The notes under the pieces: model-generated
What the model was told of the DNA's origin: nothing
The model's database searches: none
The model's input: the letters and a program-made list of their open reading frames with translations, nothing else
In this document: positions 54,710-63,005 of the stretch, one piece after another
How positions within the stretch are numbered: position 1 is the first letter of the stretch
Layout of the letters: each line of letters opens with the position of its first letter
Assembly (NCBI RefSeq): GCF_000829035.1
Contig: NZ_AP012541.1
Location: 2,170,001 to 2,234,000, forward strand
Origin: Lacticaseibacillus paracasei subsp. paracasei
Lineage (GTDB): Bacteria > Bacillota > Bacilli > Lactobacillales > Lactobacillaceae
Reading direction: 5' to 3'
Length of the DNA: 64,000 nt
Made by a program: the position numbers and the translations under genes

Positions 54710-55157
54710 CTGCACTAGGATGCCTTTTCAAAAGAAATCTCAAATTCCATCTAAAAAAGCCAAAAAAAAGCCAAAATAAATCAAAAACGATTTATGAGAA
54801 TCATCCATCATTTGTAAACACGTGTCTTTTAGGCATTTGGGATTAAATACGCGCAAATATTATTTAGAAACAATAAAAAAGGCTCTGTATCTTTCTCTTC
54901 TCAAAAAAACCTTATCAAGACCGATTAAAGTTCCCCCGAATTATTGAGATTTTAGTACTTAGAATTAAAGAGTTCTAAAATCATTATCCAAAGTTCACTT
55001 AATCACAAGTCTTTTATGCCTCTTTTGCGTCAACAATGTTTGATATTTAAGACCAATATTCTTCTTTATACATGTTTTTTAACTACCGGCGTATAGAGGA
55101 TGAATTAAGTATCCGGTGAGAAATAATCGGTAAAACTGTAAGCGGGTACATTTTATA
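54710..55157. other. AT-rich gene-less stretch
   Basis: About 450 bases between the divergent gdh and ald. No ORF with a plausible start was found on either strand. It is markedly AT-rich and presumably holds both promoters. Confidence 0.5.
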
Positions 55158-55173
55158 TGTGAGAAATATCACA
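55158..55173. promoter_or_regulatory. Perfect CRP/FNR-family palindrome upstream of ald operon
   Basis: TGTGA-GAAATA-TCACA, 65 bases before the ald start codon. The site type is that of CRP, ArcR and related CRP/FNR regulators in Firmicutes. No such regulator is encoded in the window. Confidence 0.65.
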
Positions 55174-55237
55174 CAGTTGTTGTGCTACTTGTTGTGAAGG
55201 CCTTAACATTGCTGGTGGAAAGAAAGGACTGATTGTT

Positions 55238-56359
55238 GTGAAAGTTGGCGTTGTGAAAGAGCAAAAAGCTGGCGAAGGTCGTGTGGCTGTCACACCAGAA
55301 AATGTTAAAAAGCTGGTTGATGCAGGAGCGACTGTTTTGGTTGAAAAATCAGCCGGAGTCGGTGCAGGTTTTCCTGATGCAGATTACGCTGCGGCTGGCG
55401 GCACTATCGTCAGTCACGCTCAGAGTTGGGATAGTGATCTCGTTGTCAAAGTCAAAGAACCTGACGAGGAAGAATATCAGTATTTCAAACCAGGTCAGGT
55501 CGTCTGGGGATTCCAACATTTGGCCTCCTCACCTGCCACTGTGAAAGCCATGCAAGCTGCCGGCACGACAGCGATCGGCGGAGAAACCATCGTTGAAAAT
55601 GGCGAGTTGGCATTGCTAAAACCGATGAGCGCTATCGCAGGTCGCCGGTCCGTCATCATGGGCGCTTATTATCTTGAAGCACAGCATGGCGGTGAAGGCA
55701 TTTTATTGCCAGGCACACCGGAAGTTGCTTCAGGCACGGTTGTTATTTTCGGTGGTGGGAACGCTGCTTTTAACGCCGCCAGCTTGGCATTAGCCATGGG
55801 CTGTCGTGTCACAATCATCGAACTTAAAAAAGACCGCCGTGACTGGTTAGCGAAGCAGTTTACAGGTGAAGCCCTGACGCTCCTGCCATCGACGCCAGAG
55901 AATCTCGCCGCGGCTATCAAGACCGCCGATGTCTTCATCTCAACCATTCTGATTCCGGGCGCAAAGCCGCCGAAGTTAGTCACAACAGCGATGGTACAGT
56001 CGATGAAACCGGGCAGTGTCCTTGTAGATGTAGCCATTGATCAAGGCGGCACGGTTGAAACTATTGATGCACCAACCTCTATTGATGATCCGGTTTTCAC
56101 CAAATACGACGTCATTCATTATGCCGTGCCAAATCAACCAGGCGCGGTACCGCGCACAGCAACGATGGCACTGGCAGTTGGCAACATCAAATATCTTTTG
56201 GCAATCGCAAAATCTGGGATTGATGGCGCCGTTAAAAATGATCCTGCGCTGGCTTCAGGCGTCAATCTTTATCACGGCCAAGTTACCAACAAAGGCCTTG
56301 CCGAATCATTAAACTTACCGGTTGTTTCATTAGAAACAGCGCTCAAAACGCAACATTAG
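55238..56359 (+). CDS. ald: Alanine dehydrogenase
   Basis: 373 residues, begins at GTG (MKVGVVKEQKAGEGRVAVTPENV). NAD motif VIFGGGNAAFNAASLAL; the Lys/His region VVKVKEPDEEEY and FQHLAS is conserved. It deaminates alanine to pyruvate, or the reverse. The NAD loop reads GGGNAA instead of the common GGGVVG. AAAGGAC upstream. First gene of the peptide/amino acid cluster. Confidence 0.93.
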   Translation: MKVGVVKEQKAGEGRVAVTPENVKKLVDAGATVLVEKSAGVGAGFPDADYAAAGGTIVSHAQSWDSDLVVKVKEPDEEEYQYFKPGQVVWGFQHLASSPATVKAMQAAGTTAIGGETIVENGELALLKPMSAIAGRRSVIMGAYYLEAQHGGEGILLPGTPEVASGTVVIFGGGNAAFNAASLALAMGCRVTIIELKKDRRDWLAKQFTGEALTLLPSTPENLAAAIKTADVFISTILIPGAKPPKLVTTAMVQSMKPGSVLVDVAIDQGGTVETIDAPTSIDDPVFTKYDVIHYAVPNQPGAVPRTATMALAVGNIKYLLAIAKSGIDGAVKNDPALASGVNLYHGQVTNKGLAESLNLPVVSLETALKTQH

Positions 56360-56371
56360 GAGGTGGATAAG

Positions 56372-57391
56372 ATGATGACCGCAACGCAAACCGTGAGTAT
56401 AAAAGATGTTCAAGAGGCTAGCCATCTCATTCATGAGGTTGGCCGAGTCACACCGCTCATTCAATCCATGTTTCTTAGTCGCACCGTTACCCATGGTGAT
56501 GTGTATCTCAAACTGGAAAACATGCAGCTCACAGGTTCATTTAAGTTTCGCGGTGCTTATAACAAAATCCGCCATCTCAGTGACGCCGAAAAAGCTCGTG
56601 GTGTCATCACGGCCAGTGCTGGCAATCATGCCCAAGGCGTTGCATTGACGGCTCACTTACTCGACATTGATGCGACAGTTGTGATGCCTAAAACAGCGCC
56701 ATTAGCCAAACAACAAGCCACGAGCGGCTATGGTGCAAAAGTTGTCCTTGCCGGTGATACTTTTGACGAATCTCGTGCCTTCATGGAACAAAAGGCCAAG
56801 GAAGATGGCTTAACCATCGTTGACCCCTACAATGATCCATTGGTCATTGCCGGACAAGGCTCCATCGGCTTAGAGATTTTAGATCAGCTGTGGGATGTTG
56901 ATACCGTCATCGTACCGGTTGGCGGTGGTGGCCTGATTACGGGGATTGCCACCGTTCTGAAACATTTTAATCCCTATATTCACATCGTTGGTGTCCAATC
57001 AGAAAATGTCCACGGTATGACGGCCTCGTTGCAAGCAGGCAAGTTGACCCGACAATGTACTGGCCCAACCCTAGCTGACGGCACAGCGGTCGCCATGCCC
57101 GGCGATATCACCTTTGGCCTAGCTGAGGAATTAGTCGATGAGATGGTACTCGTCTCAGAAGAAGAAATTGCTGAAGCGATGAAAGACCTTCTCCAACGCA
57201 CCAAAACTGTGGCAGAAGGCGCCGGTGCATTACCAACAGCGGCCCTCGAGGCCCACAAAATCGCACCGCAATGGCTAGCAGGCAAGAAAGTTGTTGCACT
57301 TGTCTCTGGTGGCAACGTCGATTTGGAACGGGTAGCAGATAACATTGATCATTTGTTTAAAAGTGATCCGACTGGGCACTTCATCGGATAA
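56372..57391 (+). CDS. Threonine ammonia-lyase (threonine deaminase)
   Basis: 339 residues, catabolic-length enzyme without a C-terminal ACT domain. The PLP Lys is in GSFKFRGAYNKI and the Gly-loop is VPVGGGGLITGIA. It converts threonine to 2-oxobutyrate and ammonia; serine may also be used. AGGAGG precedes ATG 56372 and the gene follows ald by 12 bases, so the two share a transcript. Confidence 0.92.
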   Translation: MMTATQTVSIKDVQEASHLIHEVGRVTPLIQSMFLSRTVTHGDVYLKLENMQLTGSFKFRGAYNKIRHLSDAEKARGVITASAGNHAQGVALTAHLLDIDATVVMPKTAPLAKQQATSGYGAKVVLAGDTFDESRAFMEQKAKEDGLTIVDPYNDPLVIAGQGSIGLEILDQLWDVDTVIVPVGGGGLITGIATVLKHFNPYIHIVGVQSENVHGMTASLQAGKLTRQCTGPTLADGTAVAMPGDITFGLAEELVDEMVLVSEEEIAEAMKDLLQRTKTVAEGAGALPTAALEAHKIAPQWLAGKKVVALVSGGNVDLERVADNIDHLFKSDPTGHFIG

Positions 57392-57393
57392 AA

Positions 57394-57436
57394 GAGAGCG
57401 TGAGCTAGCGCGGTTTCTGAGCTAGCTCATGCTCTC
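57394..57436. repeat. Hairpin with GGTTTCT loop after threonine deaminase
   Basis: GAGAGCGTGAGCTAGC, loop GCGGTTTCTGA, GCTAGCTCATGCTCTC: 16 pairs, one G-T. No T-run, so it is more likely an mRNA-stability or repeat element than a terminator. Confidence 0.75.
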
Positions 57437-57441
57437 ACCAT

Positions 57442-57484
57442 AACGCGCTCGCCAGCGCTGAAACCCGCGCTGGCTCGCACTCAC
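57442..57484 (+). repeat. 5'-leader structured repeat upstream of OPT gene
   Basis: AACGCGCTCGCCAGCGC, loop TGAAACCC, GCGCTGGCTCGCACTCA. Outer flanks AACGCGCTCG and the terminal CTCA match the pepD and pox leader elements, with a minimal loop. Located 14 bases before the GGGGGG Shine-Dalgarno of the OPT gene. Confidence 0.7.
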
Positions 57485-57507
57485 TTTCAAAAGGGGGGTA
57501 AAGTACC

Positions 57508-59433
57508 ATGGAAAAGACGTTTTCGAAGCACGCCGTTGCCAAGACACATTACGTGCCATACGCAGCGGAAGGTGCTAAAGAAAATAGCGGTGGCAGCACA
57601 GCGATCATGATCATGGGCGCCATTTTGGCAACGATCTTCGCAGCATCTACCGCCTATTCAGGCATGAAAGCCGGCCTAACTGTTGCTGCTGGGATTCCCG
57701 GTTCGATTATCGGTTCCGGCATGGTCGGTGTCTTTGCCAAAAAGAAAGATATTTTTGGCAAAAATCTTTTGCAAGGCATGAGCTCAGGTGGTGAATCCAT
57801 CGCCAGCGGCATGATCTATGTCTTGCCAGCCATTATCATTATTGGCGGAAAAGTCAACTTCTTCGCAGGCATCGCAGTTGGCGCTTTGGCCGTATTGTTT
57901 GCTGTCGGTGTTGCGAGTTTAGTTGAAAACTACTTACTTGTCGAAGAAAACGGCAAGCTGATGTACCCAGAATCGACGGCTATCTCCGAAGCCTTAGATG
58001 CCAGTGAAGCAGGCGGCGATTCGCTTAAACATATGGGCATCGGCTTTGGCATCGGCGGTATCATCACTTTGTTGACCACTCAGGTTTTCGGCTGGGTGAA
58101 CAGTGTGATGACCTTCGTCGGCAACTCGTCATATCGCTGGAAAATTTCAACAGAGGTCAATCCCATGCTAGCCGGCATCGGCTTTGTCGTTGGCTTGGAT
58201 GTTTCGCTCACCATGTTCGCCGGCTCCATTTTAGCGAACTTCGGGATCACCCCGCTCATCGCTTATTTCACTCAAATGGCTGGTGGCGGTGCCCATGTTT
58301 GGAATGACACCCATATGTTGATGTCTCAAATGAACATCGACATGGTCGCTGGCTCCTATACCAAGTACATCGGCGCCGGAATGATGCTCTGCGGTGGGAT
58401 CATTGGCGCCATTAAATTGATTCCTGTCATTGTCACTTCCATTAAAAAAACATTGAATGCACGCAATGATGTCGGCGAAGAAAAGAATTCGCTCGGTGTG
58501 GTTTCCCTACTTGTTGCTGCCATCGCGATCTTCATCGTCGGTGCTTTCTTAGCTGGCAACATCGTGATCGCTATCATCGCCGGTATTTTGTCACTCGTTT
58601 TAGCTTTGCTGTTTGTCATCGTTTCGGCGCGACTAGCTGGCACAATTGGTTGTTCCAATGCACCTGTATCGGGGATGACCATTGCAAGTCTCGTGGTCAT
58701 GACCCTCGTGTTTGCCTTAATGGGCTGGACCGCCAACGCGCATAATGAAATCCTTTTGCTCTTTGGTGTCTTCATTGTCACCGCCATTTCAGTCGGCGGG
58801 GCCTATACCCAAACGCAAAAAGTTAATTATTTGGTCGGTGGCCGCCGCTCCGAGATGATGAAGTATTTCATGATTGCTGCCTTGATCGGTGTTGTTGTTG
58901 TCGTTGGTACAACCGTCATCCTCGCCCCGCAACTGGCCATTAAGAGTGCCAACCCACCATTCGGTCTACCACAAGCTAACCTGATTGCGACCCTAACCAC
59001 TGGGATTCTCTCCGGTAATCTACCGTGGATCATGATCATCGTCGGTATCATCATTGCGATTGTCTGCTGGATGCTTGGTCTCTCCATCATGACCGTTGCC
59101 TTAGGTTTCTACCTGCCAATCTCCACGACATCCATTATCCTCGTGGGAGCCTTGCTCAAATTATTGATCGAAAAACTGACGAAAGACAAGGCCTTACGCG
59201 AAACCCGGTTATCCTCCGGTGTCTCGCTTTCCAGCGGTTTAATCGCGGGCGGTTCCATCATTGGTCTGATCGGGATTATCCTGCATGTCACTGGTGTGTT
59301 ATCCAATCGTGTTCCTGCAGGCTTTGCTGGCAGTAATGGCATGGCTGTCATCTTGCTCATCATCATGGCGGCTACCATCGTCATCCCACTGATGCGAATC
59401 AAACAACCAGCGCGCAAAGCTCAAAAGCAATAA
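57508..59433 (+). CDS. OPT-family oligopeptide transporter
   Basis: 641 residues with about 14-16 TM segments rich in Gly/Ala/Ile, matching the bacterial OPT family (KAGLTVAAGIPGSIIGSGM, NLLQGMSSGGESIASGM, SNAPVSGMTIASL, GGRRSEMMKYFMIAALIG). These are proton-coupled peptide (or metal-chelate) importers. AAAGGGGGG precedes the ATG. It sits between amino-acid deaminases and a dipeptidase, so imported peptides as carbon and energy source are likely. Confidence 0.92.
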   Translation: MEKTFSKHAVAKTHYVPYAAEGAKENSGGSTAIMIMGAILATIFAASTAYSGMKAGLTVAAGIPGSIIGSGMVGVFAKKKDIFGKNLLQGMSSGGESIASGMIYVLPAIIIIGGKVNFFAGIAVGALAVLFAVGVASLVENYLLVEENGKLMYPESTAISEALDASEAGGDSLKHMGIGFGIGGIITLLTTQVFGWVNSVMTFVGNSSYRWKISTEVNPMLAGIGFVVGLDVSLTMFAGSILANFGITPLIAYFTQMAGGGAHVWNDTHMLMSQMNIDMVAGSYTKYIGAGMMLCGGIIGAIKLIPVIVTSIKKTLNARNDVGEEKNSLGVVSLLVAAIAIFIVGAFLAGNIVIAIIAGILSLVLALLFVIVSARLAGTIGCSNAPVSGMTIASLVVMTLVFALMGWTANAHNEILLLFGVFIVTAISVGGAYTQTQKVNYLVGGRRSEMMKYFMIAALIGVVVVVGTTVILAPQLAIKSANPPFGLPQANLIATLTTGILSGNLPWIMIIVGIIIAIVCWMLGLSIMTVALGFYLPISTTSIILVGALLKLLIEKLTKDKALRETRLSSGVSLSSGLIAGGSIIGLIGIILHVTGVLSNRVPAGFAGSNGMAVILLIIMAATIVIPLMRIKQPARKAQKQ

Positions 59434-59446
59434 AGAGGTGTGACAC

Positions 59447-59803
59447 ATGACTGCGACTGACACATTACAACATTTGATTTATGAAAAAAATCCAGCAATT
59501 CAGTACACTAAAAAAGGCGGAAAAATCACGATTATCCGTCCACAGAATCACCCAATCCAAAAATTCTGTCGGCATTATCTACACATGAAGATTCCTGCCG
59601 TCAGTTACCTACACTTAGATGCATACGGTAGTTTTGTGTTCAGCAAGATCAATGGTCATCGCAGCGCCGCCGTTATTGGCAAAGAACTAGCCAAGAAATT
59701 CCCCGAAGCAGACGATCACCGCGATGACCGCCTGATGATCTATTTGAACCAAATTGCCAAAAATGACCACCTTATTCAGCGTCTCAACGCAAATACACGA
59801 TAA
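59447..59803 (+). CDS. PqqD-like small protein
   Basis: 118 residues. Residues about 50-110 (YLHLDAYGSFVFSKINGHRSAAVIGKELAKKFPEAD...LMIYLNQIAKNDHLI) have the PqqD winged-helix pattern used elsewhere to present precursor peptides to radical SAM enzymes. No radical SAM or precursor gene is nearby. It lies 13 bases after the OPT gene. An accessory or regulatory peptide-binding role is possible but unproven. Confidence 0.7.
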   Translation: MTATDTLQHLIYEKNPAIQYTKKGGKITIIRPQNHPIQKFCRHYLHMKIPAVSYLHLDAYGSFVFSKINGHRSAAVIGKELAKKFPEADDHRDDRLMIYLNQIAKNDHLIQRLNANTR

Positions 59804-59920
59804 CGCGCTCGCAGTCGCAGAAACCTATGCATAAGGAACTTGAATCCAATAACCAAGTTTGGGCCATTTGGATTCAAGCCCGCTTATGCTCCGGTTTCTA
59901 AACGCTCCTGCTCGCGCTCA
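59802..59920 (+). repeat. 5'-leader structured repeat upstream of pepD
   Basis: Outer flanks AACGCGCTCGCAGTCGCAG ... CTGCTCGCGCTCA enclose an imperfect inverted repeat: AGAAACC / GGTTTCT, GCATAAG / CTTATGC, and CTTGAATCCAA / TTGGATTCAAG. It ends 13 bases before the GGAGG of pepD. The outer flanks match the pox leader (14159-14222). Confidence 0.75.
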
Positions 59921-59939
59921 ACTATTGGAGGAAATCAAC

Positions 59940-61367
59940 ATGATTGATCGTATTGAAATTTCAGCTTGCACATCCATGATGGTCGGTAAAAAAGCATCCC
60001 TTGATGGCGCGACCTACATCTCCCGCAACGAGGATCGCTTAGTCGCAATCTATCCAAAACGTTTTGTGGTTCAACCAGCTGTAACTGGCCGCAAGGAAAC
60101 TTATGTATCGCCATATAACAACCTGACTGTGCCACTCCCCGAATCCGGGTATCGTTACACATCCACGCCCGATGCTGACCAAAGCGCCGGGCCAAATGAA
60201 GAAGACGGTTTTAATGAAAAGAATGTCGGCGAAAGTGCTACCGAAAGTGTTTATGCCAACGAACGGGTACTTGCTTATGATCCCTTCATCAAAAATGGAC
60301 TCGCGGAAGACTCCATGACAACTTTAGTGTTACCGTTTATCAACAGTGCCCGCGATGGCGTCCGGTATCTCGGCGAACTGGTCAAAAAGTACGGTTCAGC
60401 TGAAGGCAATGGTGTCCAATTTAACGATCAAGACGAAGTTTGGTATATGGAAATTGTCACCGGTCATCAATGGGTTGCGGTTCGCATTCCTGACGATTGT
60501 TACGCAGTTGCTGCCAACCAAATCGCGATTCAGGACATTGATTTCAATGATCCGGACAACTATATGTGGGCAGATGGCATTCAAGATTTCGTCAAAGATC
60601 ACAACTTGAATCCTGACGCCGATCACTGGAACTTCCGGCACATTTTTGGCACCGACACTGAAAAGGATCACCACTACAATACACCACGGGTTTGGTTCGC
60701 CCAACGCTACCTTAATCCAGAAATTGAGCAGGATCCGGAATCAGCTGAATTGCCATTCATTCGCAAGGCCAACCGCAAAATTTCCGTTGAAGATATTCAG
60801 TACATTATGAAATCCCACTTCAATGAAACCAAATTTGATCCGTTGGGTCACGGCAATGAACACGACCGCAAGACTTATCGCGCTATCTCACTTTCGCGCA
60901 CGGCCAACTCGCATATTCTGCAAATGCGTGATGCCAATCAAAATGGCGCAGCCGGCGTCCAATGGGTCGGCTTCGGTATCCCGGCCTTTTGCCCGCACGT
61001 ACCGTTTTTCACCAATGCAACCGATACGGATAAGAGTTATAGCGAGTTCCCAAAGAAGATGGATCTGAGCTCAGCTTATTGGCTCTATGAAGCGCTCGCG
61101 ATGGTTGTCGAATCGCATTATGCTGAGTTCATCGAAGACGACTTAGCTTATCAAAAAGATCTCAATGAATGGGCACGTCGTAAAATTGCTGAAGTTGATC
61201 AAGCTGCCGCCGGGATGAGTGGCGAGGACTTAACCACGTATCTGACTGAACAAAATCATGCCATTGCCAAGCACTACAATGACACAACCCGTGATTTCCT
61301 GTTCAAGCTCATCACAATGGGCACTAACTTATCGAAGCTCACCTTCAAGATGGATCCAAATCTATAG
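59940..61367 (+). CDS. pepD: C69-family dipeptidase
   Basis: 475 residues. The nucleophilic Cys is Cys9 (ISACTSMMVGKKASLDGA), which becomes N-terminal after processing in C69 enzymes such as L. helveticus PepD. ISRNEDR, YDPFIKNG and WMADGIQDFV-type blocks follow the family. Start 59940 has TTGGAGG upstream; the ORF extending to 59859 passes through the leader hairpin. It hydrolyses dipeptides delivered by the OPT or other transporters. Confidence 0.92.
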   Translation: MIDRIEISACTSMMVGKKASLDGATYISRNEDRLVAIYPKRFVVQPAVTGRKETYVSPYNNLTVPLPESGYRYTSTPDADQSAGPNEEDGFNEKNVGESATESVYANERVLAYDPFIKNGLAEDSMTTLVLPFINSARDGVRYLGELVKKYGSAEGNGVQFNDQDEVWYMEIVTGHQWVAVRIPDDCYAVAANQIAIQDIDFNDPDNYMWADGIQDFVKDHNLNPDADHWNFRHIFGTDTEKDHHYNTPRVWFAQRYLNPEIEQDPESAELPFIRKANRKISVEDIQYIMKSHFNETKFDPLGHGNEHDRKTYRAISLSRTANSHILQMRDANQNGAAGVQWVGFGIPAFCPHVPFFTNATDTDKSYSEFPKKMDLSSAYWLYEALAMVVESHYAEFIEDDLAYQKDLNEWARRKIAEVDQAAAGMSGEDLTTYLTEQNHAIAKHYNDTTRDFLFKLITMGTNLSKLTFKMDPNL

Positions 61368-61380
61368 TCAAATTTACCAA

Positions 61381-61435
61381 CATTCAAAAAGACATCGCCG
61401 CAGCAGTTCCTGCAAAAGCGATGTCTTTTTGAATG
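61381..61435. terminator. Terminator after pepD
   Basis: CATTCAAAAAGACATCGC / GCGATGTCTTTTTGAATG, 18 perfect pairs with T-run, between convergent pepD and the disulfide reductase gene. Confidence 0.95.
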
Positions 61436-61468
61436 CCGCTTATTTGTTAAAAAATTGCCGCTACAGCC

Positions 61469-62800
61469 TCACCGAATTTTATGCCAAGCCGCAGCACTTT
61501 CAGAAGGGAAAATATGGGCCATTTGCCACATTTGTTGCTTACTGAAGTGGAAGACAATTGCTGGTAATAAGGTGTTGATCGCATCTTCCGCTTGGGCGCT
61601 GAATTCAGTTGCGCCAACCAAATGATGATCCCGATCAAAGATGAGGATGCTATCCCCCATCGTTTCCTGATCGGTTTGATGGTACCAGTCATCCGGAATA
61701 TGATTGCGAACAACTTGGTAATCGCCATCAGCAGCTTCTTCTGGCGTCACACCTACTTTTGCAATTCGCGGAGTTGTGTACACAGTCGATGGTATCGCTG
61801 GATAGTCAATGGGGTCGGTTGTCTGGCCGCTGAGCAACTGATACAGGTAATAGGATTCAAAAGTGGCCGTTGGGGTCAACTTGGGTTGTGGCTTGTCGAG
61901 CACATCCCCGGACGCGAAAATGTTCGGCACATTCGTCCGCAAATGATCGTCAACCGGGATGCCGCGTTGACTAAAGGTGACACCTGCAGCTTCTAACCCA
62001 ATTTGATCATCATTAGGAATTCGACCAGTTGCATCTAACACCCAGTCAACTTGTTGTTCCTGATGATCGCCATATTGGATCGCAATGCCTTGTGCCGTCT
62101 GTTTCAATGCCTGCACATCTGCACTTGGGATAAACTTGACGCCTCTTTTGGTCATGTCTGCCATCACCGCTTTGACAAATGGCTGGTGAAATTCGCGCAA
62201 CGCTTTGTCTGCATGCATGAAGACGCTGACTTCAGCTCCGGCAGCATTGGCAATCGTCGCAAATTCCATACTGATGTAACCTGATCCCAAAATGCCGATT
62301 CGTTTTGGCAATGTTTTCAAGTCCATGAACGCGCGGCTATCATGTGCTAATTCAGTTCCGGGGATGTCGAGGTGATGCGGACGGCGCCCAGTAGCGATGA
62401 CAATATTTTCGGCCGTATAAGTTTTGCCAGCAACTGTGATGCTATGCGGATCAATGAATTTTCCATGCCCGTGAATGATCGTCACGCCGGTTTGTTTGAG
62501 GTTACTGCCGATATTTGTCGGCAGCGGTTTGATCACTGCTTGTTTATGTGCCACTAGCTCCGACCAGTTGATCGTGATGCTGCCGGACACGATGCCTTGC
62601 ATGCGTTCGGCCATACGTTGCAACACGACTGGTGTGTCCAGCGTGATTTTTGCGTTACACCCATAATTAGGGCAAGTGCCGCCAATCATGTCGCTTTCGA
62701 TCACGCCAACTTTCTTTCCTGAAGCCGCTAACGGTCCAGCACCATCGAACGCGCCGTGACCACTACCTAAGTACAAGACATCAAAATCGTATTCACTCAT
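61469..62800 (-). CDS. FAD-dependent pyridine nucleotide-disulfide oxidoreductase
   Basis: 443 residues of the glutathione reductase/dihydrolipoamide dehydrogenase family. FAD motif YLGSGHGAFDGAG, redox-active GTCPNYGC, NAD motif GILGSGYISMEFA and IFASGDVLDKPQPKLTPTA. The CxxxxC motif GTCPNYGC differs from GGTCLNVGC of lipoamide dehydrogenases and resembles GSR-like or mercuric reductase relatives; substrate uncertain. No E1/E2 genes adjacent. AAGGAGG precedes ATG 62800. Confidence 0.88.
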   Translation of the reverse strand: MSEYDFDVLYLGSGHGAFDGAGPLAASGKKVGVIESDMIGGTCPNYGCNAKITLDTPVVLQRMAERMQGIVSGSITINWSELVAHKQAVIKPLPTNIGSNLKQTGVTIIHGHGKFIDPHSITVAGKTYTAENIVIATGRRPHHLDIPGTELAHDSRAFMDLKTLPKRIGILGSGYISMEFATIANAAGAEVSVFMHADKALREFHQPFVKAVMADMTKRGVKFIPSADVQALKQTAQGIAIQYGDHQEQQVDWVLDATGRIPNDDQIGLEAAGVTFSQRGIPVDDHLRTNVPNIFASGDVLDKPQPKLTPTATFESYYLYQLLSGQTTDPIDYPAIPSTVYTTPRIAKVGVTPEEAADGDYQVVRNHIPDDWYHQTDQETMGDSILIFDRDHHLVGATEFSAQAEDAINTLLPAIVFHFSKQQMWQMAHIFPSESAAAWHKIR

Positions 62801-62914
62801 ATTGATCCTCCTTGTGCAGTGCGTCTGTGACAACGGCTTAAGCATAACAGATTGACGACGACTCGGTCACGGACAATGAACTTTATTTTCTGATAAACTG
62901 CTCCTAGCTCATAA

Positions 62915-62962
62915 GCCAAAAAGACCAACAATTTCCCGCTGTACAGGGAAATTGTTGGCTTG
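62915..62962 (-). terminator. Terminator of MFS gene
   Basis: CCAACAATTTCCC / GGGAAATTGTTGG, 13 perfect pairs, followed on the minus strand by TTTTTGG. It is 45 bases after the MFS stop. Confidence 0.9.
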
Positions 62963-63005
62963 GTTGATGGCTATTAATGAAGTCCTGTCCTGTTTCTGAT
63001 ACTAA

